Counted from the stretch's first letter, positions 1 through 12,234 are shown. The stretch is 64,000 nucleotides of DNA from Gamarada debralockiae (GCA_002803225.1 NXFV01001365.1:1-64000), one strand, 5' to 3'. The notes: generated from the sequence alone by a model not told the origin. Program-made: numbers and translations.

Positions 1-1902
1 GGTCTTAGCGAGGGAAATAAATAAGCGGAATGAGGGAACACATACAATGAAAGTTAAAGCATTTGGCCCCAGATTGAAGAAAAATTGACATAGCGAGTAT
101 AGAACAATGGTGAGTGCGTGCTGGTTTGTGTACTCGACTGCAAAAAGGGTTCCGCCGATGAGGAAGAACAGCACAGCCAGAATCACAAAGGACACTACCA
201 GAATGGCCTTTCTAGGGAAATAGTTGATGAACTTGATGAGCACAAGGCTGCCGACTACAGAGCCTATTGATACAGTGTAGATGTACTGATAGGCGTCTGA
301 TCTGAGTATGTGATAGATGTTAGCATTTGGGTCGATGGTTTCCCACTCCGAGAGTGTGGGATCCGGCGGTGCAGAGGCCCACACGCGGGCGATCTGGCGT
401 GGATTGTTGATTCCAAGGCCATAGAAGGCGAAATCCAGGAGGAACCAACAGATGGAAGTTGCTGCTAGAAAACGCCAACTGCCTTTGGTTATGAAGTAGT
501 CTCGGAGGTCAGCTTTACTGAATGGCTTCGGCCTTTCGTCGTTCCTTTTCTTTCCTTCTTCCTCTTCCTCCTCCTCTTCTTCTTCTTCTTCCTCCTCCTC
601 ATCCTCCTCCTCCTCCTCCTCCTCTTCTTCCTCTTCCTCTTCCCCCTCTTCCCCCTCTTCCTCTTCTTCCTCTGCTTCTGCCTGATGGTTTGCTGCGGAT
701 GTGTTATTGCCGGGAGCAACCCCAGCGTTTTGTTGATTTCCAGTAGTATTCGGGCTGGCAGACGCTTCTCCAACTCCCACATTCTGATTTATTTCAACAT
801 AATCATGACCGTGGTAGTGCTCTTTGATATCTCCCAGAGCCCGCTCGTCGTCGTTATCGACGTCCAGAGTGAATCGAGGCGATTCGGGAATCGTCAGACG
901 GAATACAATTGCCACAAGTGCAGGAAAAGCGCCGACACCAATAACTGTTCGCCATATGGTGTCCACCCATCTTTTGCTTGTGTCATCATTTTTGTCGAGG
1001 TTTATCAAGCCGTGTTGGGCGCCCAGGGCTAGCAGCGCGGCAAGACCTACCAAGGCAGCGGCAAGTTGACCCAACGACTGCATCAGAAAGACAGCGGCCA
1101 TCATTTGTGCTCTCGACCTTCTAGGCGCAAACCTGCATGTGAGTAAGGCTAATTAGCGTTCGTCAAGTAAAGTCACTCTGTTGACATGGGAGCTTCCCTC
1201 TCCGCGCTTGCCGGGTGCACTTTGCAACCACAACACCTCAAAAAGGAAAACATACAGGAAAACCAAAATTATAAACTTACTCAGCAGTTAGGACTGCACT
1301 GAGAGGATATTCGGCACCTATACCCATTCCCATAAAAAATCGCCAAAATATGAGCCAGCCCATGATGTCCATACTTCCATCATATCCGGTCGAAGCTGAC
1401 ACGATTCCAAGAGTTCCGAAGATAACCACAATAAGTTCCAATCCATATAGTTTTCTTCTCCCATATATATCAGCAAGAAACCCAAATATCAGCATCCCCA
1501 CCAGCGAGCCAAATAAAGTGGGAACGTTGATCTTGAGCTCCTGGGTGCTACTCGTGGCAGTCGGCCAATAGATGTAGTTCAGCATAACAATAATCACATT
1601 GGCTGCGAAGAGATTGTATGAGTCGGTGAAGAATCCAGAAGATGCCACGGCCCAGACTCGGTAGTCAAAGCCATGCTTGTCTATCAGCAGATAGACATCC
1701 CTCCGGTTCGCGGCATTGGACTAAATCAGCAGTGAGAATCCAGCTACGGCAGACCGAGAGGTACACTCCCAGGACTTACACGATCCTTGTCAATAACCAC
1801 CGATGGGTCAATCCACCAGTTTTTCTTGATATTTCTGATAAATCTCCCGAAGACGCCCACCTTTGGCTTCGCCGCTACCGCTTTCTCCCCCTCGGTCGCC
1901 AT
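1..1902 (-). CDS. PHO84-like inorganic phosphate:H+ symporter (MFS), 3' end outside window
   Basis: Likely plasma-membrane phosphate transporter of the MFS. Exons on the minus strand are 1902-1780, 1720-1281 and 1132-46, and a GTATGT donor at 45 leads to an exon beyond the window edge. Phases agree at every junction. The ATG at 1902 gives MATEGEKAV. The first half carries GFFTDSYNLF and GMGIGAEYPLSAVLTAE, close to family signatures, and FFFNLGPNALTFI lies in the second half just before the last donor. The central cytoplasmic loop between helices 6 and 7 holds a 39-residue run that is almost entirely glutamate, encoded at about 544-673. The C-terminal helices are missing only because the window ends. 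The family assignment is strong, but phosphate as the substrate is inferred from homology. Confidence 0.85.
543..674 (-). repeat. Polypurine/polypyrimidine GAG/GAA tract inside the transporter gene
   Basis: About 130 bp are almost pure pyrimidine on the plus strand (TTC/CTC triplets), so the coding strand is GAA/GAG. Read in the transporter frame this gives 36 Glu, 2 Gly and 1 Asp in 39 residues. The long open frames on either strand here are shadows of the strand bias. Confidence 0.9.
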
Positions 1903-2565
1903 TGTGAGCGTAGCCTTGTCTGAGGTTCAAGAGTTGCGAATGGTGGCTAGGAGGGCTTCACCAGGCATTCATTGGGACATTAGGACAATGATCACAGTTG
2001 AGAGAGACTCTATGAGAGATGCATTAATGAATGGATACGGATGAGGTTGTATGATAATATTTTTTTTCATTCTCTGGACTGCGCCAGGCTGCTGTCATTT
2101 GAGCCGTCTGCAGGGACCCGTATCGATAAACGAGCAATCAATCTTACAGACCCTGTACGGGCCAAAATAGGCTCCCTCGCTCTTCGCTCCCCCGAAGCTG
2201 GGCGTCCAATCGCATGAACTTTATGAATTTCAGGGGTATTGTATGCAGGTGCGGGCGAATCAGCCCTGGCAGCTGAGAACGTGTTCGGAGCCTCAGTTTC
2301 TATTGACGGCCCTGGCACCTCCGTGTGCATTCGTAGTCGAGGACAAGCCACCATACGGCACCATGCCATGCCACCGACTCCTGCTCCTGGCATGGGCTAG
2401 GGTACCTCGTGGGAGTCCATCGTCTGAAGTTGATCGCACGACCACCTCCAGTATCAACACGCAACTTAAAGCAAGTTTAGCACCGCAGAGGGTGCACTGT
2501 CAAACCCAAATCTCGGACGAGACGGGAGCCCCCGCCCGTACAGTTATTCGGAGTGCTTCCGTACT
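1903..2565. other. Intergenic, 663 bp, divergent promoter region
   Basis: This lies between the divergently transcribed phosphate transporter and the phosphorylase-domain gene. No convincing coding sequence is visible. A CACGTT (minus strand, near 2279-2284) resembles the weaker Pho4-type core, but a single hexamer is poor evidence. Confidence 0.5.
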
Positions 2566-2613
2566 ATGCACCAGCGCAGTAAGCGGCGATCCGCGGGGCC
2601 CCAGCAGCATGTC

Positions 2614-5600
2614 ATGATGCTAAGAGAGGCAGCTTTTTCCGACGCCGAGCTGAGCAAGGCCAACGAAAAGCTATCAGAACTCTACAAAGAGTTCGCAGAT
2701 GCTGCAGCTGTAGCAGACCGGCGCCTGGGTATTCTCGCACAGCGGATCGATTCCCTGCAGAAGATTGTCCAGCGATTACGAATTTCGCTGCAGCAGACCA
2801 ACAAACCATTCGAGGGCCGCGATGGCTTCCAGAAGACCCTTTCCGCTTGCGACCTTTTCATCCAATGCTTCAGTCTTCCTTCAAAACATGGGCGCAAGTG
2901 GTTATGCAACGATGGGCATATCAAGGCCTTGGACGCTGAAATAGTGACGGAGACTTCGCTCCTGACCACTTCGATAATTGTGTTACTAGCGTACGATGCT
3001 ATTTTGACGTCTCCTGTGCTGCAACTAAGAGCTAATCCATGACTCGACAGCGAAACATTCTTTAGCAACGACAATAGAGAGCCAGGAGCCTCCACACAGA
3101 CAAGCCAGTCGACTCCACCAGGGCAAGTGCAGCCAGCTACGGACCCCGAAATAGAGCAGTTTGAACAGTTCTGGGCAAAGATCATACGACTCGTCTATAG
3201 GCGAAAAAGGAAACTATTACTGGACCCATCGCAGACTGGTCCCACAACCGAACTTGAGGTGGAAGTCAGGAACAATTTACGCCAGTTAATGCTGAACAAT
3301 GCCAAATTGATTCCTGGGGCAGCATTCAGTTCAGAACCACAAGATCTGCAGAGCTCCCAAACAGAACAACCTCTTGATCTGGAAGCCCTGTCCAATGAGA
3401 AACTTCTGGAAATAAATCAACAACAAGAACGTTTTGGGAGAACAGCCTCTGGGAGGCGGCCTTTACCAACTGCGGCCGGACTTGAACGAACGGATTCTTT
3501 TGCTCCTACCCTTCCCGGTCGGGTCTATACTTTGCCCAACGATTATGAGTCTGAAGCACCTCCGCCAAGTCCCACCATACCTACACTCCAAGATGGCATC
3601 ATGTATGCACCTGTTCGCTCTTGTATTCTTGCTGAACAGTATATTAATTTTGACCCAGCTTTATCGACAACACTCCCCCATACAAGCTAGCTAGTATCGA
3701 GTGCAAACTCATCGAAAAGAAGCGGAAGGTTATATGTTTAACTGTCGACTATCCCCCAATTACTATTATCCATGAATGTTCGTATAACTCTCGGATCGCG
3801 GCACCGGTCCCTGCTAACGTGTTTATTTGCTTTAGTACCTTTAAGCAGTAAGAGATATCCGAGAACTATACACCCTAAGATGGAGGAAAGGGGCTCACCG
3901 CACGTTTATTTCTCCGAGCGTCTCCATGTAAAAATCAATACTATGAACTACCCTAGCCCAGCGTCCATCAGATACATCTTCACTCAAGCGGAAAGTATCA
4001 AGGTCTTCCAAAGCATGGTCAGGGACAAAGATTTAATTGAAACGTTTTGTGTCGACGAAATCGAGTCTGCTCTGAACCACATTGAAGCTTCTAATCAGCA
4101 CCTGAAGGTTTGGAGAGACCGCAAGACCGGATACTCTACTTTTTCTTTTTTTAGAAATGGTGTCGTCAAGCAGCAGCTAGAATGTGCTCTAAGCTCGTTT
4201 GAAATGACGCCCGCCAAACAACCGAAAAACAAGAAGATGGTTCGACTGGATTTTGTTGACGAGGCACCACCGCTTCAGCGAATCTCTTCACATGATTCAA
4301 ATTCTGGCCCATGTATGTACTCACGAGCCATGTTCATTTCCCCCCCCCCAATACTTAAGCACACGCTCATACGACATAGCTCTCAACCCCATGAAGAAGA
4401 GAGATTCAGTTGCTTCCTTTGACACCACAAAATCAGCAGATAAAGCTGTCAGCTTGGCCAAGCAGAGAGAACAAATGAAAAAGGCCGCTGCCTCGGTCGA
4501 GTTCCTGTCAATCGAGTTCAGTAGTCTCAAACGTAAGTAGACCAACTCTACTATCATGGTACTACTTCCCATTTCAATTGATTGCTAAATATAATAGATG
4601 CAAATGAATTTAGAGCGTTGTTCAAAAAAGTGCAAGAGGACCCAACGAAGGACGTGTTGTCCTCGCTCGGATCGGAGGGTTCTTCTAGTCCAAATCCAGG
4701 CGGTGGCAGGAGAAAGTCTCGCACATCCAGCAGCCCACGACCCGAAGACCCCGTTGACCTCCAACTCGCTCAAATTGGAGCTCAATTTCAACTCGTGGGA
4801 CCAGGCATCCTGCCTCTGTCTCGTCCACTAGTGGATCCTTTTCTCGATGCGCTGACAATCCAATCTTCTGGCTCCAACTCAATGCCAGAATCTCACGCAC
4901 TGATCCGGGCTCAAAATGTTCGAAGATCATATCTCGATTACACAGTCGGCTGGATCTGTGCTCTGCCTATAGAATTTTCTGCAGCCATGGTCATGTTGGA
5001 TGAGACTCATCCAGCTCTTCCACAGCATGTCGTGGATAAAAATGCTTACGAGGTTGGACGCATTGGAGATCACAACGTTGTTATTGCCTGCTTACCTAAG
5101 GGCATGATGGGCACCATCAGCGCAACTACAGTCGCAGCGCACATGTCGTTCAGCTTTCCCAACATCACCACGCGTCTAATGGTGGGCATTGGTGGAGGCG
5201 TTCCTAGTGCAACCAACGACATTCGACTAGGCGACGTGGTCGTCAGCAAGCCAGGGCCCCTCAATAGCGGAGTTGTACAGTATGACTTCGGGAAAAAGAC
5301 AGGGAGTGGATTCGAACAGACGGGTCAACTGCCTTCACCTCCAGCATCACTTCTCACCGTTGTCTCCCTCCTAGAAGCGAGGCATGACACCCATGGAAGT
5401 CAAATCGCCACTATTCTCCAAGCTTTCAACACCGAGCATCGGCAAGACAAGTTTCGGTACCCTGGCGCTGACCACGACGAGCTGTTTCAAGTCGATTACT
5501 CACATATCAAGGGCGAACCTACCTGCGCGAAATGCGATCGCAGCCGCCTCCAAATCCGGCCCAAACGCAGCGCAGCAACCTGTGTTCATTACGGCGCCAT

Positions 5601-5850
5601 CGCTTCAGGCAACTCCGTCATGAAAGACGCCCAAACGAGAGACGAGCTGGGACAGCGCCACGGCGTCTTGTGTTTTGAGATGGAGGCTGCCGGATTGATG
5701 AGTTCTTTCCCGTGCTTAGTTATACGAGGTATATGTGATTATTCGGACACGCATAAGACTAAGGAATGGCAGGGATATGCGGCTGCTGCTGCTGCGGCTT
5801 ATGCAAAAGAGTTGTTGATAAATATACCAGCAGCGCAATGGCAGAGATGA
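2614..5850 (+). CDS. Multidomain protein with C-terminal nucleoside-phosphorylase-like (PNP_UDP_1) domain
   Basis: Proposed exons are 2614-2990, 3051-3602, about 3846-4312, 4380-4532 and 4598-5850 (about 933 aa). Introns 1, 3 and 4 splice cleanly in phase. Intron 2 (243 nt) is the least certain, with acceptors at 3845 or 3848 both possible. The start is one of two adjacent ATGs (2614, 2617) or the in-frame ATG at 2566. The N-terminal ~125 residues are helical and coiled-coil-like (SELYKEFADAAAVADRRL), resembling N-terminal regions of fungal STAND proteins. The middle is Pro/Ser-rich and charged. The last ~300 residues form the phosphorylase fold: YTVGWICALPIEFSAA, VGIGGGVPS, FEMEAAGLM and RGICDYSD. 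In fungal NLRs this domain usually sits at the N terminus before NACHT. Here it is C-terminal and no NTPase is present. Nucleoside cleavage is possible but not shown. Confidence 0.72.
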
Positions 5851-6172
5851 CAAATCTCTTGTGTCTATATATACCCATATAATGAAAGAAAAGTAAAGAT
5901 GAGAAGTCCTCTTTTCCTATTTCGTTGAAATTGCAAGCCCGACATAGCGCTTAGAAATCGAGACGCCCCGTGTCGAAATATCTTCCCGTCTCTCGGTATC
6001 CTCCCCGATATCCTTCCTAAATCTCTTCTCTTGATCTAGCGATACTTTCTCACTAAAATATTTCTTAAAATCCTACTCTTTCTTCTCTTATCAACATTCT
6101 ACGTTTGACCCTCAGAAAATCATAGCAAGCCGTGGAGCCCTCGAGTAAATCGTCGGCCTCCGCCCAAGCGCT

Positions 6173-6694
6173 TTATTCTGCTCCGCCGCCCGCGTCGAGA
6201 CATGGTTCCACAAACCAAAATGCGATAGTGAGTAGAGTCACGGGCACCGCGACCGCAAAGTAGACCCAGAATTTGTTTGACACGACCCAGGCTTGGGGCG
6301 TGGTGCCGTCGCCGGGGTTGAAGTTGAAGAAGGTCGTGCTGAAGATGGACTTGAGTTGCGGTTGGGTTAGTTTAGGTTTTGGGTATGGAGAGGGGAAGAT
6401 ATTTGGAGGGAAAGGAGAAAATATAGGATGGATGGGATGGACGTACGCAGATGAATGTTCCTGGAAGGAACACTAAGAACACTAAGCCGAGCACGGAGAT
6501 CGTCTTCATGGCTCCGCTGTCGCTGGCGGTGTTGGTGCTGATTTGAACGGCGGAACGAGCATCGTATTGTGCGACCAAGTTGAAGGCCTGGGTTGTCGTC
6601 GGTAAATCTATCCAAAACAAAGAAGTGAGTAGATCCACACCTGATTTATCTCATTCCTGAGCCGAGCTTCAACAGCTTGAGATCTTAGCTGGAC
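6173..6694 (-). pseudogene. 3' remnant of a CorA-like membrane protein gene, truncated by a transposon
   Basis: Exons 6694-6641, 6587-6447 and 6349-6173 splice in one frame to a C-terminal piece with QAFNLVAQYD, DSGAMKTISVLG, FLPGTFIC and a last helix before FWFVEPCLD. This is the pattern of fungal CorA-like proteins with two C-terminal membrane segments. The upstream exon stops exactly where the terminal inverted repeat of the element at 6695-7890 begins, and no continuation is visible on the far side. A 9-bp tandem duplication near 6467-6485 adds the tripeptide LVF just before the LPGTF motif. The piece has no start and is presumably dead. Confidence 0.78.
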
Positions 6695-7890
6695 CAGTGT
6701 GGTTTTTAATCAAGGATTATCGTAAGCGATCGATAATTAATCGTGATTACATAAGTCGATCGATAATCCTCACCGAGTTTTAGTCCCTTATCTTTTTTAC
6801 TTCATGCGATAATTCTCAATCAATCAATCAATCAATATAGGTTCTAAAGCAGATTTGTCTCATTTTGGAAGCTTAATTGCTCAAGAATCAACTCAAACGA
6901 TTTAAACCTCTAATGCCGGTATCGCTGCGCTATAAATTAGCGAGCCTCCTAGCGATTAGGCTTCCTTTAGAGTACTCTTTTAGTGGGCTTTAGTGACTAT
7001 GCACGGACTAGTTACAAGACTTACGGCCGCGTCCTTCGTACTATTTATAGTCGCGATAATAAATTCCTCTCAAATTTAATTCTTTAAAAAATCAATGTGT
7101 AGCAAGACAACTACTTCTTCTCTATCTCATAGGCCCTTACTAGAGAATTTCCTATGTTAGATTAATTTCTATACTAGTTTAATAATATAGAGATTTTGAT
7201 ATTTTGAGCTCTCGCTTAGGGCTTGCCTAGATTTCAAAGCTACGCGCCTTCGTAAATCAAAGAGGGCCTGGAGGCCGATCAGTATATACAATATAGTGCC
7301 CTTAGCCGTACAACACGCGCTAACAATGGAAAAGATATATCTAATCTTAAGATATAATATTATATTCATTGTATAGAGCCTCTAATTTACAAGTCTGTAA
7401 TTTCTATAAATTTTCGAAGGCACCTTAAAAACTTAGTCCTCTTAAAACTAAGACAATTGATTAATTACAACAACTTTACTTTCGAGTAGAGTTGTTTGGC
7501 TAAACTAAAGAGATTAATGCTCAAACCTTTAGAAAGCACCTTGATCAAGATGTAATTAATAAAGCTTTAGTCTTTTTGATTGTCGTACTATGCCTCCCTT
7601 TTCAATATATCAAATGGCCTGAGTCTTATATCGATTAAACTTGTTGAAATTTAATAATTTAATTTAATCTACTACTATATAATGTATTTACTTTTCTTTA
7701 TTACTTAGTTAAGAAAAAAGGTTTAGATTATTATATAACGACTATTTATAATTACTAGCTTAGGTAGGAATCTACTGGCTGGCCCCCACTAGCCCCGCGA
7801 TTATTAATCGCGATCGATCGATTATTATGGATCGCTTATTTTCGCTAATCCGCGATCGATCGTTGATTGGCCCGATTAAAAACCACACTG
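6695..7890. mobile_element. Short degenerate hAT-like element, internally deleted
   Basis: Perfect 17-bp terminal inverted repeats, CAGTGTGGTTTTTAATC at 6695-6711 and its reverse complement at 7874-7890, bound a 1,196-bp AT-rich segment with no intact frame. Subterminal copies of TCGATCGATAAT-type motifs lie near both ends. An internal stretch around 7480-7600 (GAGTAGAGTTGTTTGGC, then a shared run ending near GTCGTAC) matches the large hAT element at 25,311-25,420, so both belong to one family. No 8-bp target duplication is visible (AGCTGGAC against TTCATAAT), suggesting rearrangement of a flank. Confidence 0.8.
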
Positions 7891-8327
7891 TTCATAATCA
7901 TAAGAGATTTTGGCTGGAACCTTTCTATATATAATAGGATTGTAGAAGGATTGTAGAATTTGCTTTAAACTCTTACAATTCGGGCAGAAAACCCAAATCG
8001 AGTACTGCATTTTAAAGAAGTTCTCAAACTCCGTTTAGGTAAAGACGAATCTTTTTACTGGCTAAGGGAATCCGTGCTATGATATTTAGAAATTACCTTT
8101 TTGATACAGAAGAACCCCCGTCAGACTCTATTTTCCACACCATAATTCCCCATCCATACAATAGCCAATTGATACTGTAGTTACGTTCACGGATCCAAAC
8201 ACAGTGGCCTTCTGTGGAGTTATGGCTTCTCACACTCCGTAGTCAAGGATCATTGTCCATAAACGGCCCAAGGTCAGAGCAAAGAATACGCCTCATGGAA
8301 AATCAACAAATTGTAACGGCCAAGTTG
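7891..8327. other. Intergenic, 437 bp
   Basis: AT-biased sequence between the hAT-like element and the 3' end of the NACHT gene. No coding sequence or continuation of the CorA-like gene is recognised. Confidence 0.5.
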
Positions 8328-11300
8328 TTAAGTGGCATACTCACCAAAAGCAAATGTAGAAAAGGGGCTCCTTATACTCAAGCTGAGCCACATACGAAGA
8401 TTATTCGGACTACTGGCTGTTGGTGACGCCGCTCCTATCTTTTCTTCTGCCGGTGACTCGGATATGGCTGCTAGTACAATCTCCGAGATTTCATCTTCGC
8501 TAGCGATTTCTCGTGCTTCTTGGTAGAGTTCCTGATTTTTTGGTTCGCATTCTTGTTCCGAGGTTTCTGTATCCAAATCTGCTGTATCTGAATTCACAAT
8601 CTCAGGATCCGATGCTTCTGGTTGAGTCGTGGGTTGGCGTGCCAGTAGTTCCCGAAGTTTCTCTGCGTTTTCCGGCTGCCAGAGAACGAGTAGGTCATGG
8701 AGCGTGGCATGGCCATCCCTCTCCATAATAAAGTCCCCCGTTATCCTGTCACAGGTTCCGAAACTAGTCCTCTTCTTCCCTGACACAATCTGTAGATATT
8801 TGGAACAATCAATCCCCAGATTTGGATCCGCACCAGATTCCAAAAAAATCTCCATCAGTTCGCATACCACCCGCTTATCTGCCAGGTCACAGCCAGAGAT
8901 ACGGAGAACTGCTGCTCCGCACACAAATTCCCAAATGGAAAAATTACCATTCGGTCTGTGCCAAGGCTTTACTATGCCGTTGTTTAGGCCTTCTCTCAAA
9001 AGTGGTACTAGAAACTGCAAACCCGTGAGGTCGTCTAACTTGCATAAACCAAGTATTATGGAGTAAAAGAATTTACCAAATTTGGCCTCATCGTTAAATC
9101 GGGCAGGATCATCGGTAACCTTCCAAAAGATGTAGTCCACTAGGAAATGATATAAAGCCATGTGGAAAACGGACACAACATTTCCCAAGTAGTCGTGGTC
9201 ATGGAGCTCATCGCGTACGATATATAGGAACAAATTCTCCCTCTCCACATCATCAAGCCCCATTCCTTGAAAGCAAAGGATTGCAGTGTGGAGACATTCG
9301 AGGAAATGGAATGGAGCCATATCCTTGACAGTTGCTTTTCGAAGGCGAACAATTTGCTGAACCTCATACGCCAAACTGTTTTTCCGGGCAGTATATGTCT
9401 GACCAGAAAACTTCAATTCCGCAAGGAATGTCTGACAAATTGCTTCTTCGATATCAAATCCTTTGCAATAGTCTGTCATAATATCCTGGATGTCTCTTCT
9501 AGACACAAAATCGTAAACCGAGCGATGGATAAAAGTGATAGATTGAGAACAAAAATGCGCCCTCCATTCAAAGTGGTCGCTTCGGATTTCAAGAAGGCCT
9601 TTGCATTGGCCATTCAATCTGCCCTGCGCCAATTTCGTTCGGGAAGCTATTTCAGCCACACCTTCTTCAGGAGTTCGGAAATCCGCATTCATGGCGAAAT
9701 TAGAGTCACGTTCATAGTCCTCCAGGAAGCTATATCGGAATAATGACATTTCCAGAAACTCGAATTGATTCATCTTCAATGTAACAGCAAACGTCCGATA
9801 CGCTGCTCTACGGTCTGATGGGTGAATTGAGTCCAGGAGATGCCCGAACAGAGGCTCCATGCCCTGGGGCATGTCTTTGACTTTCTGTAAGAGAACAGAG
9901 AGTCGATTGTCATATTGTACGCCTTCCCGTAGTGCTTTCAGAACCAAGGCGACCCACAGAAAAATCCCATCAGCTCTATCAATAATTTCCTTGACTAAGC
10001 TTTCTTTATTTTCCGTGTTCACTCCTTTGACGTCGGATATCTCGAAGTTCTTCAGTCTCTCCAGTATAAATCTTTCGATATCTTCACTAGTGAGCTCCTG
10101 AAGCCGAAACCTTCTATCGTCCCTGAAAGCATTGCGAAAGACATCGTACTCCCTGCTTGATACACAGAGCTTTATATCCGCTGGAGCAGCCTTTGTCCAG
10201 CTGAAAAGCAGGTCAATAATATCCTTGTAATCCTCTTGGCATGTCTCTTCGTACTCGTCCAGTCCGTCAATGAAGAAGCAAAGCCGGTAGCTCTGGTACA
10301 ACTGTCGATTTTGGACGAGTCGTTTAAATGCATCCCGGATCCCCTTTTTCGAGAGGCGTAACTTCGTCGGATCTCGCCAATCCCCAGACACTATCTTCTG
10401 CCACCGCTGCGGAACCACGGAGGGTATTAGATCAGGACACTGTTCCAGTGTGTCGTGGAGGAGAGAACGAAGTAGGCCAGTCAGCGATTTTTGCTCCTCT
10501 TCACCAGCTCTCCAAAAGAAAAATCGAGCGACTATAAGCTTCTTATCATCTGCCCATTTGTTCAGCAGTTCAACTGCGCTGTCGTGCTCGCACAGGAATT
10601 TCATCAAGGTAGACTTTCCAGATCCAAGTTTCCCAGAAATGTGAAAAATTTCTGTTCCATTGGCTAGTCAGTCGATGAATGAAACTCGATTCGGGTGTTC
10701 ATTGCTTTGTGCTTGTGTTTGATCCTCGAAAATCCATCGAAACGTCTTGAAATGGGCTTCGTCGACATGATCAAACCTCCAATGCATTTTGTCAAAGGCC
10801 AGACCCTGCAGAATGCGGAACTCGGAGATGGTTTGTTTAGGGAGGTCTACGAGGTTTCGAAGCAGACTTTGAACTTCTGGGCTTATGGATGAAATATTGA
10901 CTCCGACTTGGAGCTCTTCCACCTTTGTTTGAAGCGAAGTAAATTTAGTGGCGTCGGATTCTGCCAATCGAACTAGTTCTTTGAGATGGTCATCCATTTT
11001 CGACCTCTCCCAAGTTATTAGCCTACATCTGAGGAGGTGGTGGGCATTAGGGCCAGAACCTATCCAAGGCCTCTAGCTGCACCTTAAGTTGGCTACGGCA
11101 TTTCCCCAGTCTTTCCAGCAGTTGAAACTTATCATCTTCGTGCCACTTGTCCCTGACCGCAGTGAAAAAAGCTTCGGTTCTAGATTTCTGTTTCTTTGGC
11201 CTCGTTTTTCGAATAAGTTCGAGTATCTCGCCCGATAGCTTTTGGCATTCTGCCGCAAGGGTACAAATTGCCTTTTCCCCTTCGCTGTAGGCGGAAGAGG

Positions 11301-11488
11301 GACCGGGGGGGACTAAGCTTCGAAGACCAAATTTTCATTTCGGTCATAACGACTTCCAAGGTCGCATTCTGGGCTGTAATTCCAGTCGTGGAACAATAGG
11401 TCTCCCGAGCGCCACCGATGAGTTTGGTGCCAAAGTCGACAAACTGGACTATAGACGATGCGAGACCAATCGCAGTAAGCGGATCCAT
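8328..11488 (-). pseudogene. NACHT-domain NLR-like gene with one frameshift and one nonsense codon
   Basis: N terminus from 11488 (MDPLTAIGLASSIVQFVDFG) is a typical fungal STAND N-terminal domain. In a run of seven C/G at 11305-11311 the frame shifts. With six it would continue through SEGEKAICTLAAECQKLSG to about 11065. A short intron near 11060-11010 joins this to a segment starting around MDDHLKELVRLAE. At 10670-10668 an in-frame TGA stands where a conserved Trp is expected, directly before the P-loop GKLGSGKSTL. Downstream, about 750 residues read cleanly: Walker B CFFIDGLDEYE, winged-helix-like and DUF7791-type regions, and one ankyrin-like piece (LMEIFLESGADPN). No WD40 or TPR array follows. 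Adjacent lesions could be real decay or, for the homopolymer, a sequencing error. The TGA argues for decay. Confidence 0.8.
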
Positions 11489-12234
11489 AGCGGGTTAGAT
11501 TGCAGTCTAACGTTCTCGAATGCGATGATGTAATAATAAACCCAAGTAGGTCAATGAGAATTGGGGTTGAGATAAGCAGTACTTATCCGAGAAAGGATGA
11601 GGCTCGCTTTTTGCGATTCCATTCCATTGGCGCCACGTTTTCTAGATATCAGCCATGAGCAGACCTGAGCCTAAGCTGGGGCCTGAGCAGAAGTGGTGCA
11701 CGTGAGCCGAGGGTTGGGAAAGCGTCGAGATTCCCGCGTGAAATAGATGCTCTGTCGTGGAAGAAAGGCCTTTGCGGATATTGCGTTCATCCTGGGACCC
11801 TCGTGGGTACTCTTGTACATACAGTACAAGGAGATGAATCTTTCTTATGGACGTTAATTTATCTGGTAGGGCGGAATATTCGGACTCCTTCGTCTTGCCT
11901 CGACCAATATTTGTAAATCATAGCAAATAGAATGGTCATCGTTAAATTTATCTCACTAATTCTAGCTAGTCCGCTAACGTATCTCAAATCCGGTTCTTGA
12001 CTGGGCTGTGAAAACATAGACATGAAATCGAGAAGAGGTCATAAAGTGTAGACAGGAGACGTGTGATATGGCCATTACAACCAGCTACTTGAGATTCTCC
12101 TCTCAAAGATGGCAATGCCTTAAATCTGAAACTTTGAGATCGGGTGAATTGAACTATTTATCTACGTCCGATATCCTTGTCCCATCTATCTCAATCCAAA
12201 TACACAATATGCATCATATCCGACCCATAATCTC
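11489..12234. other. Intergenic, 746 bp
   Basis: Upstream region of the NACHT gene and downstream region of the M28 peptidase gene. Only short random frames are seen. Confidence 0.5.

Noticed and set aside
489..782. Arg/Lys-rich and Pro/Leu-rich open frames over the pyrimidine tract
   Set aside because: These are out-of-frame readings of the GAA/GAG tract that belongs to the transporter.
6687..7898. 8-bp target duplication for the short hAT-like element
   Set aside because: Flanks AGCTGGAC and TTCATAAT do not match, so it is not claimed.
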